The notes under the pieces: model-generated
Seen by the model: the letters and a program-made list of their open reading frames with translations, nothing else
What the model was told of the DNA's origin: nothing
Databases searched by the model: none
Part shown: positions 49,993 to 58,639 of the stretch, one piece after another
Position numbering within the stretch: position 1 is the stretch's first letter
Layout of the letters: every line of letters starts with the position of its first letter
Translations under genes and position numbers: made by a program
From: Weizmannia acidilactici
Lineage (GTDB): Bacteria; Bacillota; Bacilli; Bacillales; Bacillaceae_C
Assembly (NCBI RefSeq): GCF_008974225.1
Contig: NZ_BKZR01000012.1
Coordinates: 13,920 to 77,919 of the forward strand
DNA: 64,000 nucleotides
Reading direction: 5' to 3'

Positions 49993-50699
49993 TCGTCCTC
50001 AGCCTTCATCAAGTCAAGCGAATAACCGACGCCGCGCACGGTCTGAATGAGCGGGTGTTCTTGGCCGCGGTCAATTTTGTTGCGCAAATACCGGATATAC
50101 ACATCAACAATATTCGTCTGGCCCATAAAATCATAGCCCCACACTTCCGAAAGGAGCTGCTCCCTTGTCATCACTTTCCGCTGGTGTTTGATAAGAACGG
50201 TAAGCAAATCAAATTCCCTTTGTGTGAGATAAAATATTTTCCCAGCGCGCTCTACGCTCCGTTTTTCAAGGTTCACCGTCAAATCCTCAAAGTGAAATAC
50301 CATCCTGTCCGATTGTTTTTCAAGATTTTTCTTATGGCGCAAACCAACGCGTACCCGGGCAAGCAGTTCCTCAATTTCAAACGGTTTCGTCATATAATCG
50401 TCGGCTCCGCCGTCAAGGCCTGCAACCTTATCCCCAATCTGGTCCCTCGCCGTCAAAATGATTATCGGGACATGGCTTTTTTTCCGGATCCTTCGGCAAA
50501 CTTCCAGGCCGTCCAGCTTCGGCAGCATCCAGTCCAAAAGAATTAAGTCCCAATTGTTCTCATCGGCGCTGAATTTTCGGAGCGCTTCTTCCCCGTCATA
50601 CGCCACCTCAACCGTATATCCTTCAAACGAAAGCTCGGTGTAAATGAAAGAAGCAACACTTTCTTCATTTTCAACAAGCAGGATTTGGCTCTCAGGCAA
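49989..50699 (-). CDS. OmpR/PhoB-type response regulator
   Basis: This 236-residue regulator has a receiver domain with the acidic pocket (VENEE), phospho-acceptor in LILLDWMLPKLDG at about residue 52 and KPF lysine. A winged-helix domain follows (LTQREFDLLTVLIKHQRKVMTREQLLSEVWG). A TTG start at 50699 with AGAAGGTG upstream gives the correct domain start; the frame extended to 50795 adds 32 unlike residues. It pairs with the kinase just downstream and is divergent from a GT2 gene. Confidence 0.93.
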   Translation of the reverse strand: MPESQILLVENEESVASFIYTELSFEGYTVEVAYDGEEALRKFSADENNWDLILLDWMLPKLDGLEVCRRIRKKSHVPIIILTARDQIGDKVAGLDGGADDYMTKPFEIEELLARVRVGLRHKKNLEKQSDRMVFHFEDLTVNLEKRSVERAGKIFYLTQREFDLLTVLIKHQRKVMTREQLLSEVWGYDFMGQTNIVDVYIRYLRNKIDRGQEHPLIQTVRGVGYSLDLMKAEDE

Positions 50700-50792
50700 T
50701 TTCGCACACCTTCTATCATACGATGTATTTTTTTCGTTCAATTTTATTATAAAAGCATGCAAGGACTCCAGCGATGAGAATTGATTAAGAAA

Positions 50793-50810
50793 CATTAAAG
50801 AATTTTAATG
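50793..50810. promoter_or_regulatory. Inverted repeat in the regulator / GT2 intergenic region
   Basis: CATTAAA-GAAT-TTTAATG is a perfect 7-bp inverted repeat between the response regulator and the divergent glycosyltransferase genes. It is a candidate site for the regulator; no direct proof. Confidence 0.35.
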
Positions 50811-50895
50811 TATTTCTCACAGTCTATTGATGATTTATTAAAATTGAAAAAGTACACTGAAATTGTTGCGAAAGCAAAGTCATGGAGGTATTGTG

Positions 50896-51894
50896 ATGAC
50901 GGAAACTGTTTTAACCATTGTTGTTCCATGTTATAACGAAGAAGAAGTCCTGCCCGAAACGAACAGGCAGTTATTGGAAGTGTTGCACGAGGCAGTGGAG
51001 GCCAATTTAATCTCAAGCCGCAGCCGCGTGCTGTACGTCGATGACGGGAGCCGCGACCGCACGTGGGATTTGATCACCCGCTTTTCAGAGGAAAACGGAC
51101 AAGTTACCGGATTGAAATTAAGCCGCAACTTCGGCCACCAGCTGGCGCTCATCGCAGGCATGGAAACGGCAAAGGAACAGTCCGATTGTGTGATAACGAT
51201 TGATGCCGACCTGCAGGATGATGTCCATGCGATCCAGCAATTCTTGGTAAAATTCCATGAAGGATATGATATCGTTTACGGAGTGCGCGGTAAACGGGAT
51301 ACGGATACTTTTTTCAAACGAAATACGGCGCTGGCATTTTATAAAATGATGGAAAAACTTGGTGTCCGCCTCGTGCCGAACCATGCTGATTTCCGCTTGC
51401 TCAGCAGGAAGGCCCTTGATGAATTCGCCAAATACCAGGAGGAAAATGTTTTTATCCGCGGCATTATTCCACAGCTCGGGTTCAAGAGCGCGAAAGTATA
51501 TTATGACCGTAAGGAGCGCTTTGCCGGAGAATCCAAATACCCGTTAAAGAAAATGGTCCAATTTGCCCTGGAAGGGATCACTTCTTTCAGCGTCGCACCG
51601 ATCCGCGCGGCAACTTATTTAGGGGCCACTTTTGTAATCATGGCATGTGTGATGATCATATATACGCTTGTCCAGTACTTTTTGGGGCATGCAGTGACGG
51701 GCTGGTCATCCCTCATCCTCTCCATTTGGCTGCTGGGCGGCATGCAGCTGACCGCCATCGGTGTGATCGGCGAATATATTGGAAAAATCTTTAAGGAAAC
51801 GAAACACAGGCCACGGTACATTATAGAAAAGAACCTATTTTCCTGCGATGTTTCTAAAATAAAGCAGGAAAGCCATGACAAAATCAAGCAATGA
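50896..51894 (+). CDS. Family 2 glycosyltransferase (YkcC/CsbB-like, polyprenyl-phosphate sugar synthase type)
   Basis: This 332-residue membrane enzyme has the GT2 core (TIVVPCYNEEEVLPE, YVDDGSRDRTW, TIDADLQDD) and two C-terminal membrane segments. It probably loads a sugar onto undecaprenyl phosphate for use by the GT-C enzyme encoded next. ATG at 50896 follows TGGAGGTATTGTG; the frame to 50863 is not needed. The gene ends at the start of the GT-C frame, so the two are cotranscribed. This is the layout of ykcC-ykcB and csbB-yfhO in B. subtilis. Confidence 0.92.
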   Translation: MTETVLTIVVPCYNEEEVLPETNRQLLEVLHEAVEANLISSRSRVLYVDDGSRDRTWDLITRFSEENGQVTGLKLSRNFGHQLALIAGMETAKEQSDCVITIDADLQDDVHAIQQFLVKFHEGYDIVYGVRGKRDTDTFFKRNTALAFYKMMEKLGVRLVPNHADFRLLSRKALDEFAKYQEENVFIRGIIPQLGFKSAKVYYDRKERFAGESKYPLKKMVQFALEGITSFSVAPIRAATYLGATFVIMACVMIIYTLVQYFLGHAVTGWSSLILSIWLLGGMQLTAIGVIGEYIGKIFKETKHRPRYIIEKNLFSCDVSKIKQESHDKIKQ

Positions 51895-51908
51895 GGTGGT
51901 CTTCCTCA

Positions 51909-54140
51909 ATGAGTGTGAAAAAAATATCCATTGGCCTTTTTAGCATCATATTCACTGCATTCTGTGCGTTCATAACGGCAGTGAGCTTTTGTATCCCGCC
52001 GCTTTGGGCAAAAAACTACTACAAACATTTCGTATTACCGGACGGAAATTTGAATATCTCGATCGGGCAGGCATCGGCCCTGCTTCTTTTTGCTGCGGTG
52101 GCCGTTCTGTTTTATCTCGGGTTGTACAGAATTTTTTCACGGTTGGCTGAAAAATGGCTGAAGCGGATTGCAGCCATTTTATTTGCGGCCATTTTGGTCT
52201 TGGAAGCAGCCATCATCATCCTGTTCCGCGGGATGCAGCCGCCTGAAGTGGACGGCGGCCATATTTATCTTGAAGCCCTTTATATGCTCAAACACGGTAC
52301 ACTGGCCGGGAACCAGTATTATCTGCAGTTGTATCCAAACAACCTGCCGATTACGGTTGCCCGCTATTTGCTCTATCGTTACGTGGCGTTCGGCAATCCT
52401 GCCTGGTTCCTGATCGTTGATAAACTGGCAGCAGCAGTATTCCTCGATATTGGAATCTTTTTCCTCTGGCTGTTAATGGTAAAAGTCTCCAACCATAAAA
52501 TGGGGAATATACTGCTTGTCATGACGATTACATGGCTGCCGTTATTTCTTTACATACCGTATTTTTATACGGAAAGCCTGGCTCTGGCATTTCCGTCCAT
52601 GGTGGTGTATTTGTGGTACCGATACAGCCGGACATGGCGGCCGGTTTACCTTCTTTTGCTCGGTCTGGCGCTTGCAATTGGATGCCAATTAAGGGAAAAT
52701 ATGGTTTTATTCATTCCTGCCCTGCTCATTTATATGTTTTATGTGCTCCGCCCGAAAAAAGTGCTCCTTTGCTGCGCCGCCATTCTGCTCACGTTTTTGC
52801 CTGCCACATTCGCAGCAAAGGCTTATTACGGGCAGCTCGGCTACCGGGAAGACTTGAGCATCAAGGCCCCCATGACCCACTGGGTTGTGCTCGGCCTTTC
52901 TCATGAAGGCAAATATAATGTCCCTGATACAAAATTGTCCGAAAGCCTCCATACACAGCAGACAAAGAAACAGGCGGATATGGCCCTCATTCAAAAAAGA
53001 ATCGAAGACAGGGGGCCAGCCGGATTAATCAAACTTTGGGCTGTCAAAGCCGCCCGCACCTTTTCGCAAGGCGACCAGGCTTATGCAAATTATAACAACC
53101 ATCCGGACCATTACTCTGCCGCTTACCGCTATATTTACGGAAGCCAAAAACAGATGATGTACTTTATCATCCAGTTTTTCCATGCTGCAGCGCTGTTTTT
53201 GCTGACCATTTCAGGTTTGCGGTTCTTCCGGGAAAAACGGTACGACATCCATTTGCTGATGCAAATCTGCCTGTTTGGAAGTTACCTGTTTTTCGCCATT
53301 TTATGGGAAGCGGAGCCTCGTTATTCGCTCTTGTTCACACCGTATATGATTTTCGGTTCTGTCTACGGCCTGCAAGAACTGCATCATTTTTTGGAAGCGA
53401 AAAAACTGCTGCCTGAACCGCACAGATGGAAGCTGCAAACGGCCGGACAGCTGGCGGTGGCTTTCTGCCTGCTCATGATGCTGCTTGCGTGTGCCGGCCT
53501 CAATGCGAAAACTTTGACAGAAACAAAGGGAAAATACCAGGATTATGTGGTGAACCAACTGGTACAGAAAGGCAAACATTTTGCACTTGTGGATGCGCAC
53601 CACAATGCAGCGCAAACATTTACTGCAGATAAGCCATTCGACCGGATTACTTTCACGCCGGTCCATTTCCATGGCAAGGCAAAATACCGGATTTCTTTGT
53701 CACAAGGAGCCGGCAGCCAACAAAAACTTGTTTTTGAACGGACATTTACAAACCATAAAAAACCGGTAAACGGCCATGATGCGTTTCTTCTGAAAAAGGA
53801 ATTGCCAGGCGGGAACAGGCAATATACGATGGAGATCCGGCAGCTTTCCGGAAACCCGCACGCCCGGCTGTCGATTTATGTGAACGGGGCAGGCGGCTCC
53901 TTTGAACTGATGGATGTGTATAAAGATGGCCAATTTTACCAAAACGGCAAACCGGTCCCGAAAACTGACCTAACGTTTAGTGTCTCAAAGGAAATCATCG
54001 GCCCGTACATAAGCCGCCGCGTATATGATTTGCTGTTTGCCAGCGCCGCCCTCATGCTCGCCGTCTACTGCTTTAGCGTCCTGCCTGCAGAAGAAAGCAA
54101 AATATCTTCGAAAAAAATCCGGAAAGTTGCGGATGCATGA
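51909..54140 (+). CDS. GT-C-type membrane glycosyltransferase (YkcB/YkoS-like)
   Basis: This 743-residue protein has about twelve membrane segments followed by a soluble extracytoplasmic domain and a final segment (LLFASAALMLAVYCFSVL). The PEVDGGHIYLEAL loop after the second segment carries the acidic residues expected in GT-C enzymes that use polyprenyl-phosphate sugars. It likely modifies a surface polymer such as teichoic acid. ATG at 51909 has GAGGTGG upstream; ATG at 51891 overlaps the previous stop. A strong terminator follows. Confidence 0.85.
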   Translation: MSVKKISIGLFSIIFTAFCAFITAVSFCIPPLWAKNYYKHFVLPDGNLNISIGQASALLLFAAVAVLFYLGLYRIFSRLAEKWLKRIAAILFAAILVLEAAIIILFRGMQPPEVDGGHIYLEALYMLKHGTLAGNQYYLQLYPNNLPITVARYLLYRYVAFGNPAWFLIVDKLAAAVFLDIGIFFLWLLMVKVSNHKMGNILLVMTITWLPLFLYIPYFYTESLALAFPSMVVYLWYRYSRTWRPVYLLLLGLALAIGCQLRENMVLFIPALLIYMFYVLRPKKVLLCCAAILLTFLPATFAAKAYYGQLGYREDLSIKAPMTHWVVLGLSHEGKYNVPDTKLSESLHTQQTKKQADMALIQKRIEDRGPAGLIKLWAVKAARTFSQGDQAYANYNNHPDHYSAAYRYIYGSQKQMMYFIIQFFHAAALFLLTISGLRFFREKRYDIHLLMQICLFGSYLFFAILWEAEPRYSLLFTPYMIFGSVYGLQELHHFLEAKKLLPEPHRWKLQTAGQLAVAFCLLMMLLACAGLNAKTLTETKGKYQDYVVNQLVQKGKHFALVDAHHNAAQTFTADKPFDRITFTPVHFHGKAKYRISLSQGAGSQQKLVFERTFTNHKKPVNGHDAFLLKKELPGGNRQYTMEIRQLSGNPHARLSIYVNGAGGSFELMDVYKDGQFYQNGKPVPKTDLTFSVSKEIIGPYISRRVYDLLFASAALMLAVYCFSVLPAEESKISSKKIRKVADA

Positions 54141-54141
54141 T

Positions 54142-54177
54142 AAAACCCCCGGTCTTAAACCGCAGGCCGGGGGTTTT
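54142..54177. terminator. Bidirectional terminator
   Basis: AAAACCCCCGG and CCGGGGGTTTT form an 11-bp stem between the GT-C gene and the convergent lysozyme gene. Confidence 0.85.
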
Positions 54178-54210
54178 TATTTAATTTGGCAGTCCTTTTG
54201 CGGACCCTTA

Positions 54211-55410
54211 TTAAAAATCGCTGTCATAGCTGATATCCAGATCCACATATCCGTCAACGTCGATTGTGCCGGTGCTGGTATATTGCCAAACATCCGCCTC
54301 CGTCCCAAGCGTTACATTATAGCGCGCCAGCCAAATTTTTGTATCGCTTGGCCAAAATCCGGTATTGTTTTCCAAATAAGTCGTCCAGTCATAATAATCG
54401 GCGTACAACCCGACTTTCGTCTGCCCCAGCGTTTTCATTTCATTTAAAAAATAACCGATACAAACCGGGGCACTATTTTTCCACCAGGTTGCAGTAATAC
54501 CGTTTGAAGTGGTTTCTTCTACATCTTCAAACGCATAACCCGTAAATACATAACCGGTTTTTGCTTTTGTTTGGCTCAGCACATTATAAAAAAGCTTTGC
54601 TTCGGCAATATGCTGTGACGCTGTCGTCGTGGAATTGCCGATCATATGGTAGGCATGGACAGATAATCCTGCGTTTCTTGCATACTTATAGTATGTATAG
54701 AATTCAGGATCCGTATATGTTGTGCCTTCGGTTGCTTTGATGATGACAAAGCTGTAACCCTCACTCTTCATTTTATTAAAACTCGACTGTGTGAGCGACT
54801 GGTAGTGGCTGACGTCTAATCCTTTTAACGTTGCTGATGAGGTGCTGGACGTGGATACTGTCTGAGTTTCACTGGTTGTTCCACCAGTTGTGGTTGTCTG
54901 CGTGCTTGTCGTTTCCGATGACAATGGCTGCGTTTGGCTTGTTGTTCCGCTGTTGGAAGTAGCGGACGGTTTTGTAAAATGGCTCTTATATATCCAGCCG
55001 TTTTTATTTGTCCCGATGACATGGACATGGTACATCCCATTTGCGCTTTCTTTTACATAAACTTTCTGATTAAGCGCTATGACACTTGTATACTTTGTGT
55101 GGGAGGAAGTTGTATACAATTTGGAAGATAAATAGACAGTCTTTTTCGTCAACGCGGCGGTTAAGTTATATGCTTGAATGTACCCTGTTTTTCCGCCAAC
55201 TTTTACTTTATACCGGCTGTTCGATTTTCCATACGCGGCTACCGCAGTCCCGCTGTTTATTTTCTTGTAATAAGCGGTTCCGGTTGAGGATTTATACAGC
55301 TTTGACGGTGTCCAAGTATACATTGTGCCGGACGCGGCGGAAGCAGTCTTCGTATGACCAAGAGAGAACAATACGAAACCCGCAACCACCCAAAAAACAA
55401 ATCTTCGCAA
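54211..55410 (-). CDS. Secreted GH25 lysozyme with SH3 repeats
   Basis: This 399-residue exported muramidase has a signal peptide (FWVVAGFVLFSLGHTKTASAA), two SH3-like wall-binding repeats (residues about 30-150) and a Ser/Thr-rich linker (residues 150-195). A C-terminal GH25 domain carries LKGLDVSHYQ, FVIIKATEG and the catalytic FEDVEE. The TTG start at 55410 follows AAGGAGAGG. It is related to the broken gene at 47406-48492 but is intact. It probably cuts peptidoglycan between MurNAc and GlcNAc. Confidence 0.9.
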   Translation of the reverse strand: MRRFVFWVVAGFVLFSLGHTKTASAASGTMYTWTPSKLYKSSTGTAYYKKINSGTAVAAYGKSNSRYKVKVGGKTGYIQAYNLTAALTKKTVYLSSKLYTTSSHTKYTSVIALNQKVYVKESANGMYHVHVIGTNKNGWIYKSHFTKPSATSNSGTTSQTQPLSSETTSTQTTTTGGTTSETQTVSTSSTSSATLKGLDVSHYQSLTQSSFNKMKSEGYSFVIIKATEGTTYTDPEFYTYYKYARNAGLSVHAYHMIGNSTTTASQHIAEAKLFYNVLSQTKAKTGYVFTGYAFEDVEETTSNGITATWWKNSAPVCIGYFLNEMKTLGQTKVGLYADYYDWTTYLENNTGFWPSDTKIWLARYNVTLGTEADVWQYTSTGTIDVDGYVDLDISYDSDF

Positions 55411-55597
55411 TATGCACCTCTCCTTTTTGTTCTATTAAACAAACACTATTATAAACCCTTATAAGTTGCAAAATGATTTCAAAATGGTAACATATCAGAA
55501 AAATCCCTACTAAATGATAGAAAAGTCCTAGGGAAGCGGAATAAAATTGTAATTTTTGGAGGAAAGAAGAAGTTTCTGGATGATTTTTCCAAATTAA

Positions 55598-55622
55598 AAA
55601 GCCTGGCAGGGAGCCAAGCTTT
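55598..55622 (-). terminator. Terminator of kdgK
   Basis: Read leftwards, AGCTTGGC and GCCAGGCT form an imperfect stem followed by TTTTT shortly after the kdgK stop. Confidence 0.6.
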
Positions 55623-55634
55623 CTGTTTTCTACT

Positions 55635-56606
55635 TTATTTTGCCGCTTCCAACACGGCGGATTTCATAAAGGCATCCAGTTCTTCACGTGTCGGAAGGCC
55701 ATCGTTATCTCCAAGGCTCTGCATTTGGATCGAACAAATTGCGTTGCCTCGCATCAACGTGGCTTGATCATCCAAATTTTCTAGCATACCGGATAAAATG
55801 CCGGATACAAATCCATCACCGGCGCCGACGCGGTCAATCAAATTTTTCACTTCATATTTTGGGGCAGCCGTCTCTGAAAATGATCCGTCTGCCGTTCTTT
55901 TCTTTGTATACGATCCTTCCTCTACTAAATTGATGATGACCTGATGAACACCTTTAGATAAGTAGAAAGCTGCTACTTTTTCTTTCTCATTCTCGCCTGT
56001 TAAAATTCTTCCTTCTTTTGCATTCGGGATAACCACATCGCAAAGGCAAGCGATTTCATTTGTCCGTTTTATCATTTGCTCTTCAGAATCCCAAATGACC
56101 GGGCGTAAATTCGGATCAAATGTAATCGTTAAACCGTACTCGCGTGCTTTTTCGATCAGCGCCAATGTTGCCTCGTAACTACTTTCGCTCAAACCCGCCA
56201 AAATGCCGCCGAGATGAAGAATCTTTGCTCCTGAAAAATCAACTTGATCAACATACGCTCTCGTAAGCTTTGATGCGGCACTGCCTTTTCTAAAATAAAA
56301 CGTCTCGGGATCACCAATGTCTGATAACCCTTTTAACATAAAACCCGTTGGATATTTCGGGGTTGAAAATACATATTGGGTACCAATGCTTTCTTTATTT
56401 AAGAAATTTTTCACATATACGCCAAAAGGATCTTCCCCAATCTGTGTTAAAAAAGATACCGAATGCCCCAACCGGGAAACCCCGACAGATACATTCACTT
56501 CTGCCCCGGCCATATAGCGGGTATAATGCCTGACACTACTTAAAGGCCCTTTTTCATCTGCAATAAACAGTATCAGGGGCTCCCCGGCAGTTATTAATTC
56601 ACTCAT
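55635..56606 (-). CDS. kdgK: 2-dehydro-3-deoxygluconate kinase KdgK
   Basis: KdgK phosphorylates 2-keto-3-deoxygluconate (KDG) to KDPG, joining the uronate pathways before aldol cleavage. The 323-residue PfkB-family protein has the N-terminal AGAEVNVSVGVSRLG motif and the C-terminal catalytic DRVGAGDGFVSGIL. CAGGAGGCGAATCAA precedes the ATG. It has its own promoter with an operator and lies downstream of kduI. No KDPG aldolase gene is present in the window. Confidence 0.93.
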   Translation of the reverse strand: MSELITAGEPLILFIADEKGPLSSVRHYTRYMAGAEVNVSVGVSRLGHSVSFLTQIGEDPFGVYVKNFLNKESIGTQYVFSTPKYPTGFMLKGLSDIGDPETFYFRKGSAASKLTRAYVDQVDFSGAKILHLGGILAGLSESSYEATLALIEKAREYGLTITFDPNLRPVIWDSEEQMIKRTNEIACLCDVVIPNAKEGRILTGENEKEKVAAFYLSKGVHQVIINLVEEGSYTKKRTADGSFSETAAPKYEVKNLIDRVGAGDGFVSGILSGMLENLDDQATLMRGNAICSIQMQSLGDNDGLPTREELDAFMKSAVLEAAK

Positions 56607-56677
56607 TTGATTCGCCTCCTGGATTTTAGTCTTTATTTCTTATAAAGAAACATTATTTATTATTTGTATATATTTTT

Positions 56678-56705
56678 ATTATAACCTGTTCAATTGGACA
56701 GTCAA
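56678..56705 (-). promoter_or_regulatory. kdgK promoter with palindromic operator
   Basis: Read leftwards, TTGACT (56705-56700), a 16-bp spacer and TATAAT (56683-56678) form a near-consensus promoter. The spacer contains TGTCCAATTGAACA (56700-56687), a near-perfect palindrome that would be covered by a repressor, presumably a KdgR-like uronate regulator not seen here. Confidence 0.6.
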
Positions 56706-56755
56706 GAAATACAAGATCCAAAAAGCGGAAACACCGCAGTGTTCCGGTTTTGTAA

Positions 56756-56802
56756 AAAAAGAAAGCCCCTATCATTTATTGTATGAATATGAGGCTTTCT
56801 GA
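56756..56802 (-). terminator. Terminator of kduI
   Basis: Read leftwards, AGAAAGCCTCAT and ATAGGGGCTTTCT pair around an AT-rich loop and lead into TTTTTTT. Confidence 0.7.
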
Positions 56803-56819
56803 TGTGGAATGAGAGTATC

Positions 56820-57661
56820 TTATTTTAGATTTTCCATCGGCACAAAATCCATATCGTCATATGTGATGTTTTCCCCGCACATCGCCCAGATAAAGGTATA
56901 ATTGCTTGTCGCAACCCCACAGTGGATTGACCAGCTTGGGGAGATGACTGCCTGCTCCGAAGATAAAACAAGATGCTTTGTTTCATCCGGTTTTCCCATA
57001 AAGTGGAATACCCTTGTATCCGGTTCCATATCAAAGTATAAATATGTTTCCATTCTCCGTTCATGCGTGTGGCACGGCATCGTGTTCCAGGCGTTTCCCG
57101 GCTCCAGCACCGTATATCCCATTTGCAGCTGACAGCTTTCACAAATATTCGGATGATGTATTGGTAAATTTTCCGTTTATTCATCGACACATCTTCACCC
57201 GTTTCCCTCGGCGAAATCTGATCAATGCTGATTTTGACGTTCGGATATTTATGATGGGCCGGCACCGACACACAATAAAATTTTGCCGGGTTTTCGGGAT
57301 CATCCGATTTAAACACTACGTCTTTTGTCCCTTTCCCTATGTAATAGCCGTCCTGTTTTTTCATCGGCTCTTCCTTGCCTTCAATGGCGATGCTCCCCGG
57401 CCCTCCGATGTTGATGACGCCCAGTTCCCTTCGCTCGAGAAAATAGTCAACACCTAGCTCTTTCGAAAGCTGAATGCTTAAAGGCTCATTTATCGGGGGC
57501 ACCCCTCCGAAGATTTGCCGATCACTATGGGTATACGTAAGCACAATATCTCCCGGTACAAAAACCTTTTCGACTAAAAATTCTTTCCGCAATTGTTCAG
57601 TCGAATAATGCCGGATGTCCTCCGGGCTGTGTGTATACCTTGTTTCCATTGTTTGAGCCAT
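56820..57661 (-). pseudogene. kduI: Frameshifted kduI (5-keto-4-deoxyuronate isomerase)
   Basis: KduI isomerises 5-keto-4-deoxyuronate from unsaturated galacturonate to DKII, the substrate of KduD. The N-terminal frame starts at 57661 (behind GGAGTGG) and is family-like to KRKIYQYI. The rest, HPNICESCQLQMGYTVLEPGNA and the metal-binding CHTHERRME, lies in another frame ending at 56820. One base is missing near 57151-57160 (reads TACATCATCCG where TAC-ATx-CAT-CCG is expected); this is not a homopolymer. The first frame runs on by chance to 56825 without the metal site, so the product is probably inactive. Confidence 0.85.
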
Positions 57662-57701
57662 TTTAACCACTCCTTCATTTGAATATTTCTAAACAGGGGG
57701 C

Positions 57702-58478
57702 TTACCGCACCAGCCAGCCTCCATCTACCGCGAGAATATGGCCTGTTACATAGTCGGATGCAGCGCTTGATAAAAAGATAACAGCGCCCATCAAGTCAGA
57801 AGGGACACCCCATCGTCCGGCCGGAATTCTGCTTAAAATTTCCCGGTTCCGGTTTTCATCCTGCCGAATCGGGGCTGTATTGGCAGTTTTGATATAACCC
57901 GGGGCGATCGCATTGACTTGGATATTGTACGCGCTTAATTCATTTGCGAACGCTTTTGTCAGCCCTGCAACACCATGCTTGCTGGCCGTATAGGAAGGGA
58001 CAAATTTCCCGCCCTGAAAGGAAAGCATGGAAGCAACATTAATAATTTTTCCGCTTCTCAGTTTGGCCATTTCCTTAGCGGCAGCCTGGCTTAAATAGTA
58101 AACAGCATTTAAGTTCACATTTAGGACGCTTTCCCAGTCTTCATCTTTATACTCCAAAAGCGGCGCCCGCTTGATGATGCCGGCATTGTTCACTAAAATA
58201 TCAATTCGGCCAAAGGTTTCGATGCAACCTTTAATGACTTGCTTCGCGGCTTCTTTCCCGCTTAAATCCGCTTTTACAAGCACCGCTTTCCTGCCTTGTT
58301 TTTTGATCAAAGCTTTCGTTTCCTCGCCGCTTGACCGGTTGACCGGCAAATACAAATCCGCACCCGCTTTCGCCAAAGCGACGGCATACGCCTGACCAAG
58401 CCCTGTCGCTGCTCCGGTCACAACCGCAACTTTTCCTTTTAAACTGAAAAAATCCATGGTGAAATCGTCTAAATCCAT
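57702..58478 (-). CDS. kduD: 2-dehydro-3-deoxy-D-gluconate 5-dehydrogenase KduD
   Basis: KduD reduces DKII to KDG with NADH in breakdown of pectin-derived unsaturated uronates. The 258-residue short-chain dehydrogenase has TGAATGLGQAYA (cofactor), LVNNAGII, and the catalytic S/Y-x3-K in VASMLSF and SYTASKHG. ATG at 58478 follows AGGAGTGAAGTTT. A promoter (TTGATG at 58537-58532, TATAAT at 58515-58510) lies just upstream, so kduD and the broken kduI form one unit. Confidence 0.93.
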   Translation of the reverse strand: MDLDDFTMDFFSLKGKVAVVTGAATGLGQAYAVALAKAGADLYLPVNRSSGEETKALIKKQGRKAVLVKADLSGKEAAKQVIKGCIETFGRIDILVNNAGIIKRAPLLEYKDEDWESVLNVNLNAVYYLSQAAAKEMAKLRSGKIINVASMLSFQGGKFVPSYTASKHGVAGLTKAFANELSAYNIQVNAIAPGYIKTANTAPIRQDENRNREILSRIPAGRWGVPSDLMGAVIFLSSAASDYVTGHILAVDGGWLVR

Positions 58479-58509
58479 AAACTTCACTCCTAAAACTATC
58501 ATTTGTTGT

Positions 58510-58537
58510 ATTATAAAAGATGGAAAGCGTTCATCAA
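58510..58537 (-). promoter_or_regulatory. kduD-kduI promoter
   Basis: Read leftwards, TTGATG, a 16-bp spacer and TATAAT. A GAACGCTTTCC piece in the spacer loosely recalls a catabolite-repression site but does not fit the consensus. Confidence 0.55.
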
Positions 58538-58584
58538 GGTATTCAAAAAAAGAAACTAAAAGCTGATATCAGCAATTTCAATTT

Positions 58585-58619
58585 AAAAAACGAGAGATTA
58601 ATCATAATCTCCCGTTTTA
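58585..58619 (-). terminator. Terminator of the uxa/transporter operon
   Basis: Read leftwards, AACGGGAGATT and AATCTCTCGTT flank a six-base loop and are followed by TTTTTT, after the transporter stop. Confidence 0.8.
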
Positions 58620-58639
58620 GGACTTTTCAACTTATTCTA

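Noticed and set aside
58516..58537. Possible CcpA (cre) site at the kduD promoter
   Set aside because: GAACGCTTTCCATC cannot be aligned with the consensus without insertions, so catabolite control is not claimed.
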